DNA of 64,000 bases, taken from assembly GCF_030463565.1 (NCBI RefSeq), contig NC_134676.1, forward strand, positions 188,501 to 252,500. The letters run 5' to 3'. The notes beneath the pieces were generated by a model. It worked only from the letters and a program-made list of their open reading frames with translations. It was not told the origin of the DNA and did not search any database. Shown here piece by piece: positions 38,601 to 53,600 of the stretch. Made by a program: the position numbers and the translations under genes. How positions within the stretch are numbered: the stretch's first letter is position 1; the number at the start of each line of letters is the position of its first letter. Source of the stretch: Pelecanus crispus. Its lineage: Eukaryota; Chordata; Aves; Pelecaniformes; Pelecanidae.

Positions 38601-41600
38601 TATTGCTTTCTTCAGTCCTAGTATGGAGAAATTCTTTTTGGTGCTTTTAGTTTGTTCTCTGGAACATGCTTGGTGCTGTAAGTGGTCCTCAGCCTAATAT
38701 GCTAGCATCCAGAAACAGACTTCATCTAGTACTGCCAACTCAGAGCACCTTGGTTATGATGCTGATTTAAAAACTGCAAAGCCTTTTTTCTCTTCCTTCT
38801 AAGGCTGTAGGTTATACTAGAGTTGAATTTTTCTTTCTCTGTAGAAGTAATGACAAAAGCTTTATAGAAAGAGAAATACAATTTCATAGCTCTGAACACC
38901 TGAAATAGTAAGAACCACACTAAATGTCGTAAGAGTTTACAGTACATCTTTCCTGTGACCTTTGGAGGCAGAAAATTGAGAAGTTATTCCCCACTGGCTT
39001 TCAAGTTCTTGTGTGTGCTTGCATCCAGACAAGATCCCCAGCAGAAGTTGGACTGCCCATCGACCATTAGCATTGATTACTTGTGTTAGTAGCTGTCTGC
39101 TGTGCTCTAAGGTAGATTAGACTTGGGTTGCATTCATGAGTGCTTTGAAATTGCATTGTTTATACATGCTTTGTGCAGAACATATGCAAGTATGCTCTGA
39201 ACTAATACAATATTTCTGATGTTAAACTGAAATGAACAGTAAGGTGACATGAAAGTATTCCAGTGGTACTCAGTAGGTAATACCGGTGTCAAAGCAATTA
39301 AGCTAACCAAACTCCATTGCTGAGAAGTAGAAACACTGGTGTATTTCTGTGTACCAGTGTACTGTTCTGTTGTTGTCACAATCTGCATGAGGAAGGAAAA
39401 GAAACAGATAAGTTTGGTTGTAGTGTTTTTCTGAAGACAAAGGACCACCCTACCCTACCACTGTGCATTGAGAAGGACATTGTTTCTTGAATTCTTGAAA
39501 TCTGAGTCTCGTTTTCTTTTCTTAAGAGCTGGTAATGTGTCTAGTGGGACAGTATATTCCTTTACGTCATGGTTTAACCCTGGTAGGCAGCTAAGCATCA
39601 CACAGCTGCTTGCTCACTCCCTCCTGCTGGGATGGGGGAGAGAATCGGAAGGGTAAAAGTGAGAAAACTCACGGGTTGAGATAAAGACAATTTAATAGGT
39701 AAAGCAAAAGCTGCATCCTTAAGCAAAGCAAAACAAGGAATTAATTCACTACTTCCCATCAGTAGGCAGGTGTTCAGCCATCTCCGGGACAGCAGGGCTC
39801 CATCATTATCAACGATGACCTGGGAAGACAAATGCCATACCTCTGAACGTCCCCCCTTTCTCCTTCCCCCAGCCTTTATTGCTGAGTGTGATGCCATATG
39901 ATCCGGGATATCCTTTGCTCAGTTGGGGTCGGCTGTCCCGGCTGTGTCCCTTTACAACTTCTTGTGCACTCCCAGCCTACTTGCTGATGGGGGACTGTGA
40001 GAAGCCAAAAAGGCCTTGAGGCTGTGTAAGCAGTAACTGAAACTTCACTGTGTTATCAATGCTGTTTTCATCATAAACCCAAAACATAGCCCCATACTAG
40101 CTACTATGAAGAAATTTAACTCTATCCCAGCCAAACCCAGCACATTTTAGGAGATGATTAATTGAAATGGTGAAGGGGGAAGGGAGATTAACTCTGCAAT
40201 CTTGTGCTTTTCTAAAAAGTGGAGTTCACTTCATAAACTCCTGGAGGCAACTGGAATAGTGCCGTAAATCTGTTCTGCCATTATCATTTTAGCTTGTTCT
40301 CATTGTCTAACAATTTAAATAACTGGGGATGTGTTCAACAGACTTTGTTTAGTCTCTGACAGATAGCTCCTGAGGTTTTTCTAAAGACTGTGACAAGAGC
40401 AGTAGGATGTCAACATAATGTCTGTTCGGATGTTTTTCCCGGGGTTATATAGCTAAAGTTGGATGTATTGAGTCTTATTAGTTTTAAGATCTGTATCTTC
40501 ACTACATATGAATTTCTTCTATCTGTAGTTTTTATATTTCTGTATTTGTCAAATGATGGTAATTGGTAGTATATCCAGGAACTTAATTTGTGTGGGTTTT
40601 TTCACCCCTAACTGTGTAAAGAATGTAGCAGTCTCTTGCAAAGCATGCAGCATGATACAGTGCTACTTACTCCTTTTGCTTAAGTAATCCTGAAGTACAG
40701 AAAGAATAAAAACATCTGTGGTGTGTCTGTAGCGTAATGACTTTAGGTGCTTTATCACAGAAGGGCTATCAGTGATGTTATTTTTGTTTTACTTTGAATT
40801 AAAATTAAATCAAATTTGTTTGCTATTTCTTTTTCTAGAAAAACAATCCTGGCGTGATTGTTGTAGGCAACAATGGAAAACTTCTGTATGACCATCAGAA
40901 GTAAGTTTATTTTCAGTGTTAATGATGAATGTTTGCTTTTGATGAAAAGTTGTGTGAAACTCTTTGAGAAACTTAAAGGTTTCTTTCATATGAAACTTTG
41001 TTTTTTCCTTTACATTTGAGTTTTTCTATTTGTTAAAACACTGTTTTGGCAGTAAAAGCACAGAAATTGGCAACTGATGGATATTTAAATGGCATATGTC
41101 CCTTGGGATGGGTGAACTCAGATAAATGGAGGTACAGACTTTTACCTCTTCATTGCTTATGGATATCTTCCACACACAGCTAATAACTGACAAAAGTGAC
41201 TAACTGAAAGCTAATTGCCTGTTATTAATTTAATTGGTTTAATTTTGATTTCTGATTGTTTATTGTCGACAGCACAATTGACATCTTTTTGGATTCTCTG
41301 AGAAGAGACGTGTCTAGCTTAGTTGCTGCACTCTGATCTATAGCTTATTTCCATCTCAATGCACAGGTGCGGGAATGTGTCTTAGAAGCAAACAGACTTT
41401 CCCATTACTGCATTCTATCTATGTTGTGTCCTGTGTAAAGCATCTAGTACTGTTCATTCCAGACTTCAGAAAAGCTCAGTGTGGTTCTGGGACGGCTTTT
41501 TGAAAAACTTGCATATTGAAAAACTATTGTGATGTTGCTTAGTGATACACTGATGCTTTTTTGTCTTAGCTGATAAATCATAAGATATAGTTTTACGCAA

Positions 41601-44600
41601 GTTGTCTTCTTGCATAGTGATGGTTCCACGCAAGCATTGGCATCATGTCAGAGGGACTTTCGTAACAAGCCCTATCCTGTTCGAGTAAAGATAACATACT
41701 ACCAAAAAACATTGACTGTAAGTACTCTGAAATAGCATAATTACTCATATTTCTCAGCTTTTTAAGTTTGAGATTGTTGGAACTACTTGAAAACCCAAAG
41801 ACCCCATATGTTAATTCCTGTATTCTTGAAAATGTTGAGCTTGGTAGCGGAAGTTGGAACGAGGTGCAGTATGTTCAAATGCTAGACAAGTTTTTAGCTA
41901 CATTAGTGTACCTCTAGTTTCCTGAGCTGACTCGGGTATAGCTGATTTTTCTGATGTTCCTTGGGAGTCAGTCGTGCTAATGTACTTGTATGCGCTCAGA
42001 CCTTTCTGTTGCTGTTGACTTGCCTGTAGAGGTGTCCCAGAGCCAGCATCTATTCCTCAGATTCCAAGTGGTTGAGCAGCTCCCTAACTTGAACGGTATT
42101 TCTCAAGCTGATCTGAGAGCTGCAGAGAGTTTTGTAGCTGATTGTAAGAGGTTCTTGAAATGTGACTAAGAAACTGAAGCTCGCTCTTTGCCAGTAAATT
42201 TAAATTTGCTACTTGAGGATTCCCACCTCCAAGAAATAGTAGGGCTTTGAAGATGAAAGAAGATAGAAAACCACTGGTATAAGGGAGTCTTCAACTCTTA
42301 AGTACTATTCAGATGACTCTGAATTCCTTCTAGATAGGGAGGGAAAGATACTAATGTGGTGCTGGGTTGCGACAGCTATGAAGTCTTTGTTTCTTGGCTT
42401 CTGATTTCTTCTGAAAAGGTGCTATTCATAGGTATTAGCCATAAAACACACAGCTGTCATTTTGTAGTAAAAGTTTCTCTAAAAGTAAACATGAATGCAC
42501 CTAAAAGAGGGTGGACCTTGTACTGTGTTGTAATGGTAAAAGCTATCTGTTACTCTTGAACGAAAATTAAATTTCAGACTCCAAGGCTGCTCTCTTTTTG
42601 AATGCGCCTGGTCCCTGATGCCTTATGTAGGAATTCCTCTGGCCCAAATGTTGCTGATAACCTTAGCAGTTCTGCAAATGCATCCATGGAGGAAGAGAGA
42701 ATCTCTCTAAGCTTAGAATCAACCTAGAGAAAATAAGGAATGACTCTTCTAGATCAGACTGCAAATTTGTCTTGCCAGAACCTTACTGGGATATATATAC
42801 TTTTGATAGACTGCCCTTTAATGATCATTGAGTCAGGCATTTCTTGAACCAGAGTTGATACTATTACACCGTGATCAGTTTTAGAATAGAATAGAGTAAG
42901 TCCATTTGGAAGGGACCTATAACGATCATCTAGTCCAACTGCCTGACCTCTTCAGGGCTGACCAAATGTTAAAGCATATTAAGGGCATTGTCCACATGCC
43001 TCTTAAACACTGACAGGCTTGGGGCATCAACCGCCTCTCTAGGAACCCTGTTCCAGTGTTTGACCACCCTTTCTGTAAAGAAATGCTTCCTATCTAGCTC
43101 CTTCTGCAAGGCCTCTTGTCCCTTGAGTCAAGAGCACTTCACAGTTTAGTATCGTCAGCAAACTTAGTAAGGGCGCATTTAGTGCCTGCATCCAGATCAC
43201 TGACAAAAATGTTGAACAGCACTGGCCCTAGGATTGGGCCCTGAGGAACACCTCTGGTGACCGGTCTCCAGCCAGACGTAGCCCCATTCACTGCAGCCCT
43301 TTGAGCCTTGCCATTCAGCCAGTTCTTCACCCAGCGCACTGTGAACCTGCTCATCTCACAGTTGGACAACTTGTCCGGAAGGATACTGTGAGGGACGCAC
43401 TGAAAATCCAGAAGAACTACATCCACCGCCTTCCCTTTATCCACTAGGTGGATGACGTTATCGTAGGATCTCAGATTAGTTAGACAGGATTTTCCCTTCA
43501 TGAACCTATGTCGACTGTGCCTGATGATTGCATTGTTCTTTAGGTGCCTTTCAATAGCACCCAGTATGATGATCTCCATAATTTTTCCAGGCACTGAGGT
43601 TAGACTAACAGGTTTGTAGTTTCCTGCATCTTCCCTCATGCCCTTCTTGTAAATTGGAGTAGCACTGCCTAGCTTCCAGTCAGCAGGGACCTCCCCAGAC
43701 TCCCAAGACCTGTGGTAGATGATTGAGACGGGTCCTGCTGTAACATCCGTTAGCTCCTTCAGTACTCCGGGATGAATCCCATATGACCCCATGGACTTAA
43801 GAAGATTCAGCTGATACAGCTGGTCCCTTACAATTTCAGTGTCCATGAATGGGAAGTCACTGCTCCCGCAGCCGTGGTCTTCCAGCTCGGGACAACTGGG
43901 CAGACAACAGGTCTATCAGTACAGACTAAGGCAAAAAAAGAGTTGAATGCCTCTGTCTTTTCTTCATCCCTATTTGTCAGGTGACCATCTTCAACACGTA
44001 TTGGTCCAGTATTTACCTTGGACCGCCTCTTGCTGTTAACATACTTAAAAAAGCCTTTCTTGTTGTCTGACACAACACTGTCTGGTTTCAATTCTTGTGG
44101 AGCTTTGGCCTTTTGCGTGTTTTTCCTGCCTGTGTGAACCACAGCTCTGTAATCTTTCTGTAAAGCCTGACCTTGCTTCCAGAGATCATACAATTTCTTT
44201 TTCCTCTTGAGTTCCAAGAGGAGTTCCCTGTTCAGCCAAGCTGGTCATCTGCCCACCATTTGCTTGAGTTTCGACACAATGAAATTGCCTGCGCCTGTGC
44301 AAGGTTATTTAAAAAAAAAAAAAAGTTCCTAAAAACTGACTGACACTCATGGACCCCTAAGCCCTTAAAAGCAGTTTCTCAGGGAACACGACTAACTAGT
44401 TCTCCGAGTAGCTTAGAGTTTGCTCTCTTGAAATCCAGGGTAGCAACTCTGCTGACCTTTTTTTTCCTCATTACACCAAAAATTTTTAAATCTACCATTT
44501 TGTGATCACTGTGGCCAAAACAGCCACCTACCATCACACCTCCCATGTTGTCATCTATTCACAAATAAGTCTAGGAGGAAATCTTTCCTAGTTGGCTCAC

Positions 44601-47600
44601 TGAGTACTTGTGATGAGAAATTATCTTCATCTTCACAATTTCCCAGACTTGCTTGTCACAGCAGGATGGTATTCCCAGTTGCTGTCTGGGCAGGTGAAAT
44701 CTCCCATAAAGACAAGGACTAGTGATCCAGAGATTTCTCCTAATTGCCTATAGAAAAACTCATCAATGCTATCATCCTGGCTGGGTGATAGATAGTGGAT
44801 GCCCACAACGATACCTGCTTTGTTTTCCATCCCCCTAATCCTCACCCAGAGGCTCTCAGCCATGTCATCTGTAATTGTAAGGGCTGTACAGTCAGACCTC
44901 TCCATTACGTACAGCGGGACACCTCCACCTCACCTGCCCTGCCTACCTCTCCTGAACAGCCTATAGCTCTCCCTCCCAGTTCTCCAGTTGTGGGACTCTT
45001 TTCACCACGTCTCACTAATACCAATGACACTGTAGCTCTGGGAATGGACCAACACTTCCAGTTTGTCCTGTTTGTTTCTTATACTGCATGTGTTGCTGTA
45101 CAAGCATTTCAGATGTGCTCCTAAACCCTCAGTACTCCCTGGAACAGCGTAAATGCTCCCATTAGCACCCTCAGGCAGTGCCCTGCTGTCCCTTGGCTTT
45201 CCTTTGTCTCTCCTGATGGTAACCCTTTCCCCCACATGTTCCTTTCCACGCACTAGTTTGTCTTGCTGTTTCTTTTAACAGAAATGAATGCATTTTTATA
45301 TGCGTTTGAATTCTATGTGGTATGTCCTTTTAGGTGAATAGAAAATGTTGAATTTTGTTCATGCTGAACTTTGAATCAGACCTTTTTTTCCTTTTAAAAA
45401 CAGAAAGCTTATGCATTTTCTTTGGAAAAAGTGTCTTCAGAAAATAAATAGGTTTTGGTTTCTAGTATCAGCTGCTGAAATACCTGATAAGTTGTATTTG
45501 TTACTATTACTGTAAACTGACAAAGCAATTAACACAAATAGATTTATGTGGTAAAAATGGTAAGCTTTTATCCTTTTAGGTATTAATTAACAATGGCTTC
45601 ACTCCGGATAAAGAAGACTACGAATTTTGTGCGAAAGTGGAAGATATGGTGTTGCCGTCACAAGGGTATTTTGGAATATCTGCAGCAACAGGGGGACTTG
45701 CAGGTAGCAAATGTTAAAAATTGTGACAAATGGTGTGAAGGCTTGCAGGGCGTGCAAGAGAGGGTTTTTTTCCTGCTAGTGTTGATCCATTATACCAATT
45801 TTTGACCATGATGATGTAATTAATCCTTTCCCATTCCCAAATTACTGATACGCTTAGGCCTTTTCCTGGCTAGAGCAGAAGGACTTTCAATTTGTCCTGA
45901 CAAAGAAATTGTGCAGTCTCGTTCCCCACTGCATAAACTCTTGGGAGGACTTTGGGAGGATGCCGTTGCCTGAAGATCCTTTGAAAGTGCAAGGTTGACT
46001 TGGGAAGTACCAGGATTTGTAATGAGTAGCAGTAGCAATTAACAGTGGTTTTTTTTGCTTTGCTTGTTAAATACAGATGATCATGATGTCCTGTCTTTTC
46101 TGACCTTCCAGTTGACTGAGCCTGGGAAGGCAGTGGTAAGCATCTTTATGCATAATTAGTAAAGTATGTTATTGTATATGTTTTATATGTAGCACCAGAT
46201 TATGGCATTTCCTCTGAAGTCATACTTGGCATCCCTGTTTCAGAATTTTGGCAGGTAGCTGTGCTGTCATCTGTTTTAGAAAAATGAGACTAATACTGTA
46301 ATGTTTCTGTAATATTTTAATTAACATTTTCAAGACCAGAATTCTTGAAGCAACTCTGAACCAACAAAAATCCTGATGTTAGATCAAAACATGCAGAGAA
46401 AACAAACTAAAAAGTACACTTTGGAAAGTGGACAAATAGTCTGTTCTTGCTTTCAACTTCCCATACCTCTAGAACACTTCTGTACTGGTAAACAGCATCT
46501 ATCTTTGTAAAACTTGATTTCTTTTTAATCACAGAAAGTACACATGCATTGGGGAAAAAGCTAGGGTCTCCATAGGAATATCTGGTTTCTCACTTCATCT
46601 TAATATGTTTAATGTGCTCCACTAATTGTGTTATGTCTTCCAATACAAAATCTGAACAGCCTTGCTGGAGAATAAGTTATATAGGAGTGGTGGTGAACAT
46701 GAAAAAAAAAAAAAATCTCTCTTCCCCCCGATAATGTTTTAAAGCCAACACCAGATGCAGAAATTCCTCAAAAAGATAAAGAGAAGTATCAAGAAGAGTT
46801 TGAACACTTTCAGCAAGAATTGGATAAAAAGAAAGAAGAATTTCAAAAGGAACATCCTGATGTGCAAGGACAGCCAGGCAAGTTATTTAAGCGATTTTTC
46901 AGTTGTCAAGGGAAACGTTTGCTTTATGGGATACTCAGAACTAGGGCCTGATACTCTGACTGATCTTAGTAAGCTCCTGCTGATGTTATTTACTTTATTT
47001 AAGAATCTTTTGTTTGTAAAGTGTTTACTGAAATATACAGTCCCTTTTGTCATGCCTGGATTGAGAACAAAGCAAATGAACAGAAGCAAGATGGGAATGA
47101 TGAGAATATGTATGGAACAGTAGACAGGAGAGAAGGTCATGCATCCCTCTGTAAAGTGATGATTAAGGAAGCATGGCCTTTTTGGGTATTTGAAAATATA
47201 TTTGAAAGGTCATCTTTTTGGTCTGTTTCTGAACATTCATAACAAACTTTTTTTTTTCCATCTTGTTTTGTGCATGGTTATTAAAGATGGGCTAGTGTGT
47301 GTGCTTACTTGGAAAAGCTTTTTAATGCTTGCCTAATATTGGATGCGTGTGGAGTTCAGTCAGTTTCAGCACCACAGCATTAGCTGGCATTCAGTGTTGG
47401 TATTTGGGTTGTCTAATAACCAAATTTCCAGCTAGATGTTGTTAAAAACTGTGGCCTTTATTTTTGCATTTTAAGCTATTGGTAAGAAATTTAAGTTTGG
47501 ATGGGTAAGGCAGAACTGCCCTTCCCACTATGGATATCATGCATCTGCAGCTCTCGGCAAGCATTGGTTTAAAGATATTTCAGACTGAACAGCATTTCCC

Positions 47601-50600
47601 CACTGATTTCAAATGATACTTAATTTAGAAAAATTACAATAATGACTCTTGCTCACTTTTTTGAGCGTTTCGCCAAAGTGCTTTGACTTTGTTCTGCTGT
47701 GAAACATGGTTGGGTTTTTTAAATTTTTTTTTTTTTTTTTTTTAAAAGAGCTGGGCAAAAAAGAACCTGCTTATTTGAAAATATAATGGAAGCCAGTCTA
47801 TTTCTTAGTTTTGTGGATTGAATTAGCTGTATTTGAATGCATGCATATCGGGAATGTACTTCATGCATCTAGACCTGAAATTTCAGGTCGTCATGGTTTT
47901 TTTGCATAGTGATAAGTTATGACTGTTCTAAAGGTCCTACACCATTTTAACGTCATCTGTGTTTTTGAAATATTGTCCAACCTTCCATTGATAAGAAATA
48001 ATGACGTTTTTGCCACAGAGTCTTTTGGACTCTCTTCTTTCTGATGTTGTTGAAGCTGCGGAGGAACTCAACTCAAAATGTGCAGTCACTTCTCTATTTC
48101 AAGCTACTTTTTAAAGTTTACTTTTTCTAAAAAGTAGCTGTTACTTAATACCTGCAGATCTCTTCTGAAGGATAGTTGGTAATACAATGCTACCTTATGC
48201 AAAGATAGCTGCCTCCTAATAATAACAGCATCCTGTTTCCAATTTATGTGGCACATTACCCAAGTATTGAAATAGGAACTCTAAGATGGAGTCTGGGTGT
48301 GAATGTGTGGTTATCTCTGTTCAGTTGTTCTGATCCCATTTGGGTATCCATTGCCATGGCAATGGTGATAAATAAACACCAAATATATCAAATTATGGGA
48401 AAAAAAAGTGTATCCGTGTGGAAACTTTAAGGGTGCAAGAAAAATGATGCAATGCAACTTATGAGGAATGCATATATGTAAGAACTACCTGTGCTTTTTC
48501 CTTATCAGCGGATGGTCTTTTTGAAACTGTAAGTGATCGTGAACTGAGGCAAATCTTTGAGGGGCAGAATCGAATTCATCTTGAAATCAAACAGCTTAAT
48601 AGGCAATTGGACATGATTCTGGATGAGCAGAGGAGATATGTCTCTGCAGTCACAGATGAAATTGCTAAAAGAGGAGCTGGTTTTCCAGGTCAACAAGGAC
48701 AGGTAAAAAAAAAAAAAATACACCGTGATTGATAGCTCAGCCTAATTTCAGCAGCATGATTGATTTGCTTTTTCCAAGATATGTTGATCTCTTTCTCCCC
48801 ACCCTCGCCAGGTTTCCCAGCAAGAGATTGAGAAAGTTGTGAAAACCCAAGAAGAGGTCATTAGACAAGTAAATGAAATAAGGTAGATGCTTTCCAAATA
48901 TTAAGGCTGTGTTTTGAATTGTATATTATTTTCCACCTTTTAAATTCTATTCAGCAGGAGAATATTGACAAACTTGGAATTTTTCTGTGCCGGCTCCTTA
49001 GTGATGACTCTCTGCATACATTTAATTTCTATAATAAAAGTAAGTTCATGTCCCTAGGGTGGCTAAGCCCCCTAATTTGCCTCCTTTTTTTTAATCATGA
49101 GATTCCACTTCAACTGGTAAGTCCAGTCCCTCTAAAAACAATCGATTTCTGCTGATGTGATAACCTGCTACCTCATGGAAATTTGTTGCTCTGATTTTGG
49201 AGTATTGATAACAGGAGTTTAAATGCCTTTGATTTATGGCTACTGAACGTAAAAAAAAAAAAAAAAAAAGGTGTGTTGGAGTATCTTGTCCATATACTCA
49301 GTTTACTCCTGATATAATGATTATATGAGTTTGTTATTATATAATATTATGAATAAAGCCTATAATATTTAGATTAAAGTATATGAGATATTTGAGGTTT
49401 TGTTGAGTGTAGACAACCTATTAAAGGCATGTAAGTAATCCTGAGAAGTAGTTCCGTACAAATGAAAATGTCTGTGCATGTAATAAGAGTTGTTGAGATT
49501 TGTTGCTGCTGCTTTTTTATTTATTTTTTAAATGTAGTTCAGGTCTGTCTTCAGTATAGGCAGATATCTTGTCTTAGGGTTTTTTCCCTAATTTTGCTAT
49601 GACCGCCTAAAGCTCATATATTGATTATTGTTCCATAGTGGTCTGTTAGTGTTACTCATTTGTATATCACACAAAGTATTTACAGTTTCATGTCAGGTCT
49701 CTCAGAATTCCAGTGTGTGCAAGCCTTGGAGAGGCGCTTCCCCCCTGTCCCATTTCCATTGTAGATTAACCTTTTTTTATTAGTAGGAGTAGGACTAGGC
49801 CTTGAGAGACCATTGCTTCTTGATGGCAGTTAAAACAAGGGCCAGATCTGGAAAATACTTAATGTTCTCTCTTGGCCTGAACTTTGAAAAATAAGGGGAC
49901 AGAAAGTGCCGTTTCCACAGTCCTGCACCTGTGAAGGTGTAACTCCATCCATCAGTACAGCCAGGGGACTGATCAGCTGGAAAACAGTTTTGCAGGAAAG
50001 AACTTGGGAATCCTGGTGGACAAGAAGGTGGGCATTGGACAGCTGTACACCCTTACAGGAAAGGGCACGAGCAGCGTCCCAGGCTGTGTTGTGCAGAGCA
50101 CTGCCAGTGGGTTGAGGGAGATGATTATGCCTCTCTAGTCAGCACTGGAGACACCACATCTGGAGTCCTGTGTCCAGTCCTGGGCACCCCAGTACAAGAG
50201 AGACACGGACATAGTGGAGGGAGTCAAATGAAGCATCATGAAAATGATTAAAGGGTTGGAGCATTTGTTGGACAAGGAGAGGCTGAGGGAGCTAGGATTG
50301 TACAGCTTGGAGAAAAGGCTTGGAGGTATCTTATCAATGGGTATGAATACCTGATTTTGGAGGTGGTGAGGGCGATACAGAGCCAGACTTGTCTCACTGG
50401 TACCCAGTGACAGAATGAAGGGCAACAGGCACAAACTGATACAGGAGGTTCTGTGTAGACATAAGAAACTTCTGTGGGTGGTTGAACACTGGAGTAGGTT
50501 GGTTGTCCAGGAAGGTTTTGCAGTCTCCATCCTTGGAGATACTGGAAGCCCAACTGTGACTAAAAATTCATTGGTTTGTTAGGTGCTAAGACATACTGTC

Positions 50601-53600
50601 ATACAGCACTTAAGGGGAGGGAAAAAAAAAAGGGGGGGGAACAACACTCTTAATTACTGTCACTTACATTACATAGTGAAGACAGAAAGGTGTTGGGTTT
50701 TTTTTCATGTGCCAATATATTGTGTAGACCATTTTAGTAATCTTGTCCCCATTTCTGGTAGGTTAAAGAAAAATGGGAAAACATTTTTAAATTCTACTGT
50801 GATAGAAGTGCCTGTTTGTTCTTAACACGTGGGCTGCATGCTCTTACTTAAAAAATACTTTTGTTATTCTAAGGGTGTGAATATTTTATGGTCTAATTTT
50901 TATTTACTATGTGAAAATCAGGCCTATCAACTGATACATCAATGTTTTTGTAGCAAAGATAATCACATTAACGGAGACTTTGACAGTTACAGACCTGTTT
51001 TCTTGCCTGGGTGAATTCAGTTGTGTGGCGATCTTGGGTAACTTACTGGAATCTAACTGTACTACGTTAAGACTCCTGGGGGTGGTTTTTTTGGTTGGTT
51101 GTTTTGGGTTTTTTGTCAGAGGACTTCCTGCCAGTTAACTTTCTCAGGAAACGTGTGTCTCTGCAGGGACACTTGCAAGTTCCTAAATGATTAATAATTT
51201 TGCTTTTTAAGATTCAGTTTTTAAAATCGATTGAGAGGTATGCTGTACCTTTTCAAACTACGTTACCAAATGAATTAACAAGTCTTATCTTGAAGGTGCT
51301 ATACTGCTAAAATGGATTTGAGAAAATTCCTGTGTTTGATGGGGTTGTCTGTATAGTGTTTCTAAGATGTGTTACAATTGCTGTCTTAAGCAGGAATGTC
51401 TTAAGTTGGTTTAACCCTTCATGTATAGTAGTTAAAACTTTCCTTACCTTGGGCTTAAAAAAAAGAAAAACAATTCCTACAATTTGATGTTGTAGTATAT
51501 AAGCAGTTGTGTTGGGTTTTTTTCCCCTGCATTAGTTCAAGGGCAGCTCTTGTGATTTATCTAAGTAGGTCAGTTTTTTGTAGAATGAAGATTAGAGTGC
51601 TTCCATTTTTGCACTTGTTCTTCCACAAAAGCTTTTAGGTTAATATTCTTGACAAATCTTTATACCTTGCAAGCAAATTAGATTTTCTTGTTAACATTGG
51701 CAGTCTGCCCTTTTAGTGACTACTTAGTAGGTATGAGTTTGCGTAACATCATCTTAATGTACATCATCTTAATATTTTTCTTAGATTAAAGAAATGCTTT
51801 ATTTATAGATAGAAATGAACAGCCCGCTGTTGCATTGCTGGTCATCCCGGAGGAAAAGGACTTAACGTCTAAGTAATTTTCTTGTCACGATTTGTGGATT
51901 TCTTAGTCATCTGATTACAGAAGAATCTTGTGTGTTCATACAATAGAAACTACCAGCATGGTATTGTTCATGCAGAAGTAAATGTAAATTAAATTTGATA
52001 CACATGTCTATTTAGGGAAGTTATTTTGCTTTTAACAAACACTGGATCAGTCTGAGGGAAGGTGGGTGTGCAGATTTCTGTTAATTACATAGGGATGGTG
52101 GTATTAGGGAGAGGAACAAAATGAGTGTCACGTTTGTGTTCTAGCACTGAAAATAGTGGGGCAAGGTAAACAATGTGATGGATGTGCATAGACAGAATTA
52201 CTGTAAGCATTTATTAGGCAGTGGTCATGATGGTGGTTGCATGGGTTATTTAAGAAAAAAATCTTCCGGTGAAAAACTTGTTTCTAAAATAGGTTGTTAT
52301 AACACTAATTCAAAGTACAGGTAAATATTAATCAATTTACTTTAATCTCTACAGTCACAATACAAAAATATAAAACAATTTCTGGATAATGTATATGCTG
52401 ATTTAAGTTGGGACAGATGAGGGATTTTTTTGCATTAATTTTGTATGCATAAGCTCCAAACCAGAAATTTAGAATGAGAGAAGGTGAGAGCTTCTTTGAT
52501 TAGTTTTGTTTGCGGTGGCTTACAGAAGCAAACAGCTGGCTTTTAACAACTCCTTTTGATAACTTTGCAATATTAAAAATGAACTTACTGAGGTAAACAT
52601 CGAGAGTTTTGCAGAAATCCATGGCTAACTCCATCTGGCCTAGAGTGCAGTACATTATCCGGAATAACCGGAAATGTAACTGTGGAAAGTGATTTGATCT
52701 TCTAACATGTGCTGGAAGTGGGATTGAGCTTTTACAAAGATGACAGGAAAGGGTGAATTTTTGGATCTTATTGTTACTGAAAGTGAAAAGAATTTTTTTT
52801 GTTTTGTGGGAAGTATGCAGAATACTGGTAGTCTAGTATGTTAGTTGATTTGTCTCTTAAAGTGCTATTTTTAAGAAAAAACTGGTAGTCTTCAGCTTGA
52901 AGAAAAGTATATTGTTAATCCAGCATTTAGTAGGGGCTGTAATTACTAAATGCCTCTCTGTTGAAGTGGTATATCTGCAACTTGATATAGTTGTGTAGAT
53001 TAATTTAGTGTGTGGCTTTGATTTAGTATATAGCTGCTTCAAGTAGTTTAAACATGCTGCATAGGTCTTACAATGGAGCGAAAGCTGCTGGAACACTAAT
53101 AGAGCATATCTGTGTTTGCAATTTTTTGCTTCTGGAGAGTTGTCACAGTGTCTTTAAGTACATATGTACCTTACTAGTTTTCTCTATTCTCATGTTTTTT
53201 CTAATTTTATTTTTAGTTCCCTGTTTTTTGAATTTTAATGGCATGAGGAGCAACTGATGCAAAGCCAAAAGATGGGCAACATCTTTATGAAGATTATTTG
53301 TAAACATTTAAGTTTTGATGCTTAACTTGCCGTTTTCACAATGAGTATGAGCCATTTAAAAATCAGTAATGTAATTTTGTTCAACACTTACAAATATGAT
53401 CATACATTGTTGTTTCCAGTTTACTCAATGAATAGTAATCAAGCCAGGTTTGGTGTGTTTTTTTGGTTTTGTTTTGTTAGGTTTTTTGTTTGTTTGTTTT
53501 GGGTGGTTTTTTTGTCTTATGTTAAAGTTACAATTGAAAATGTTCAAGGCCAGGTTGGATGGGGCTTTGGGCAATCTGATCTATTGAAAGTTGTCCCTAC

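Noticed and set aside
43139-43846. 235-codon minus-strand ORF as a host gene
   Set aside because: CR1 reverse transcriptase with FADD motif, inside LMAN1 intron 5.
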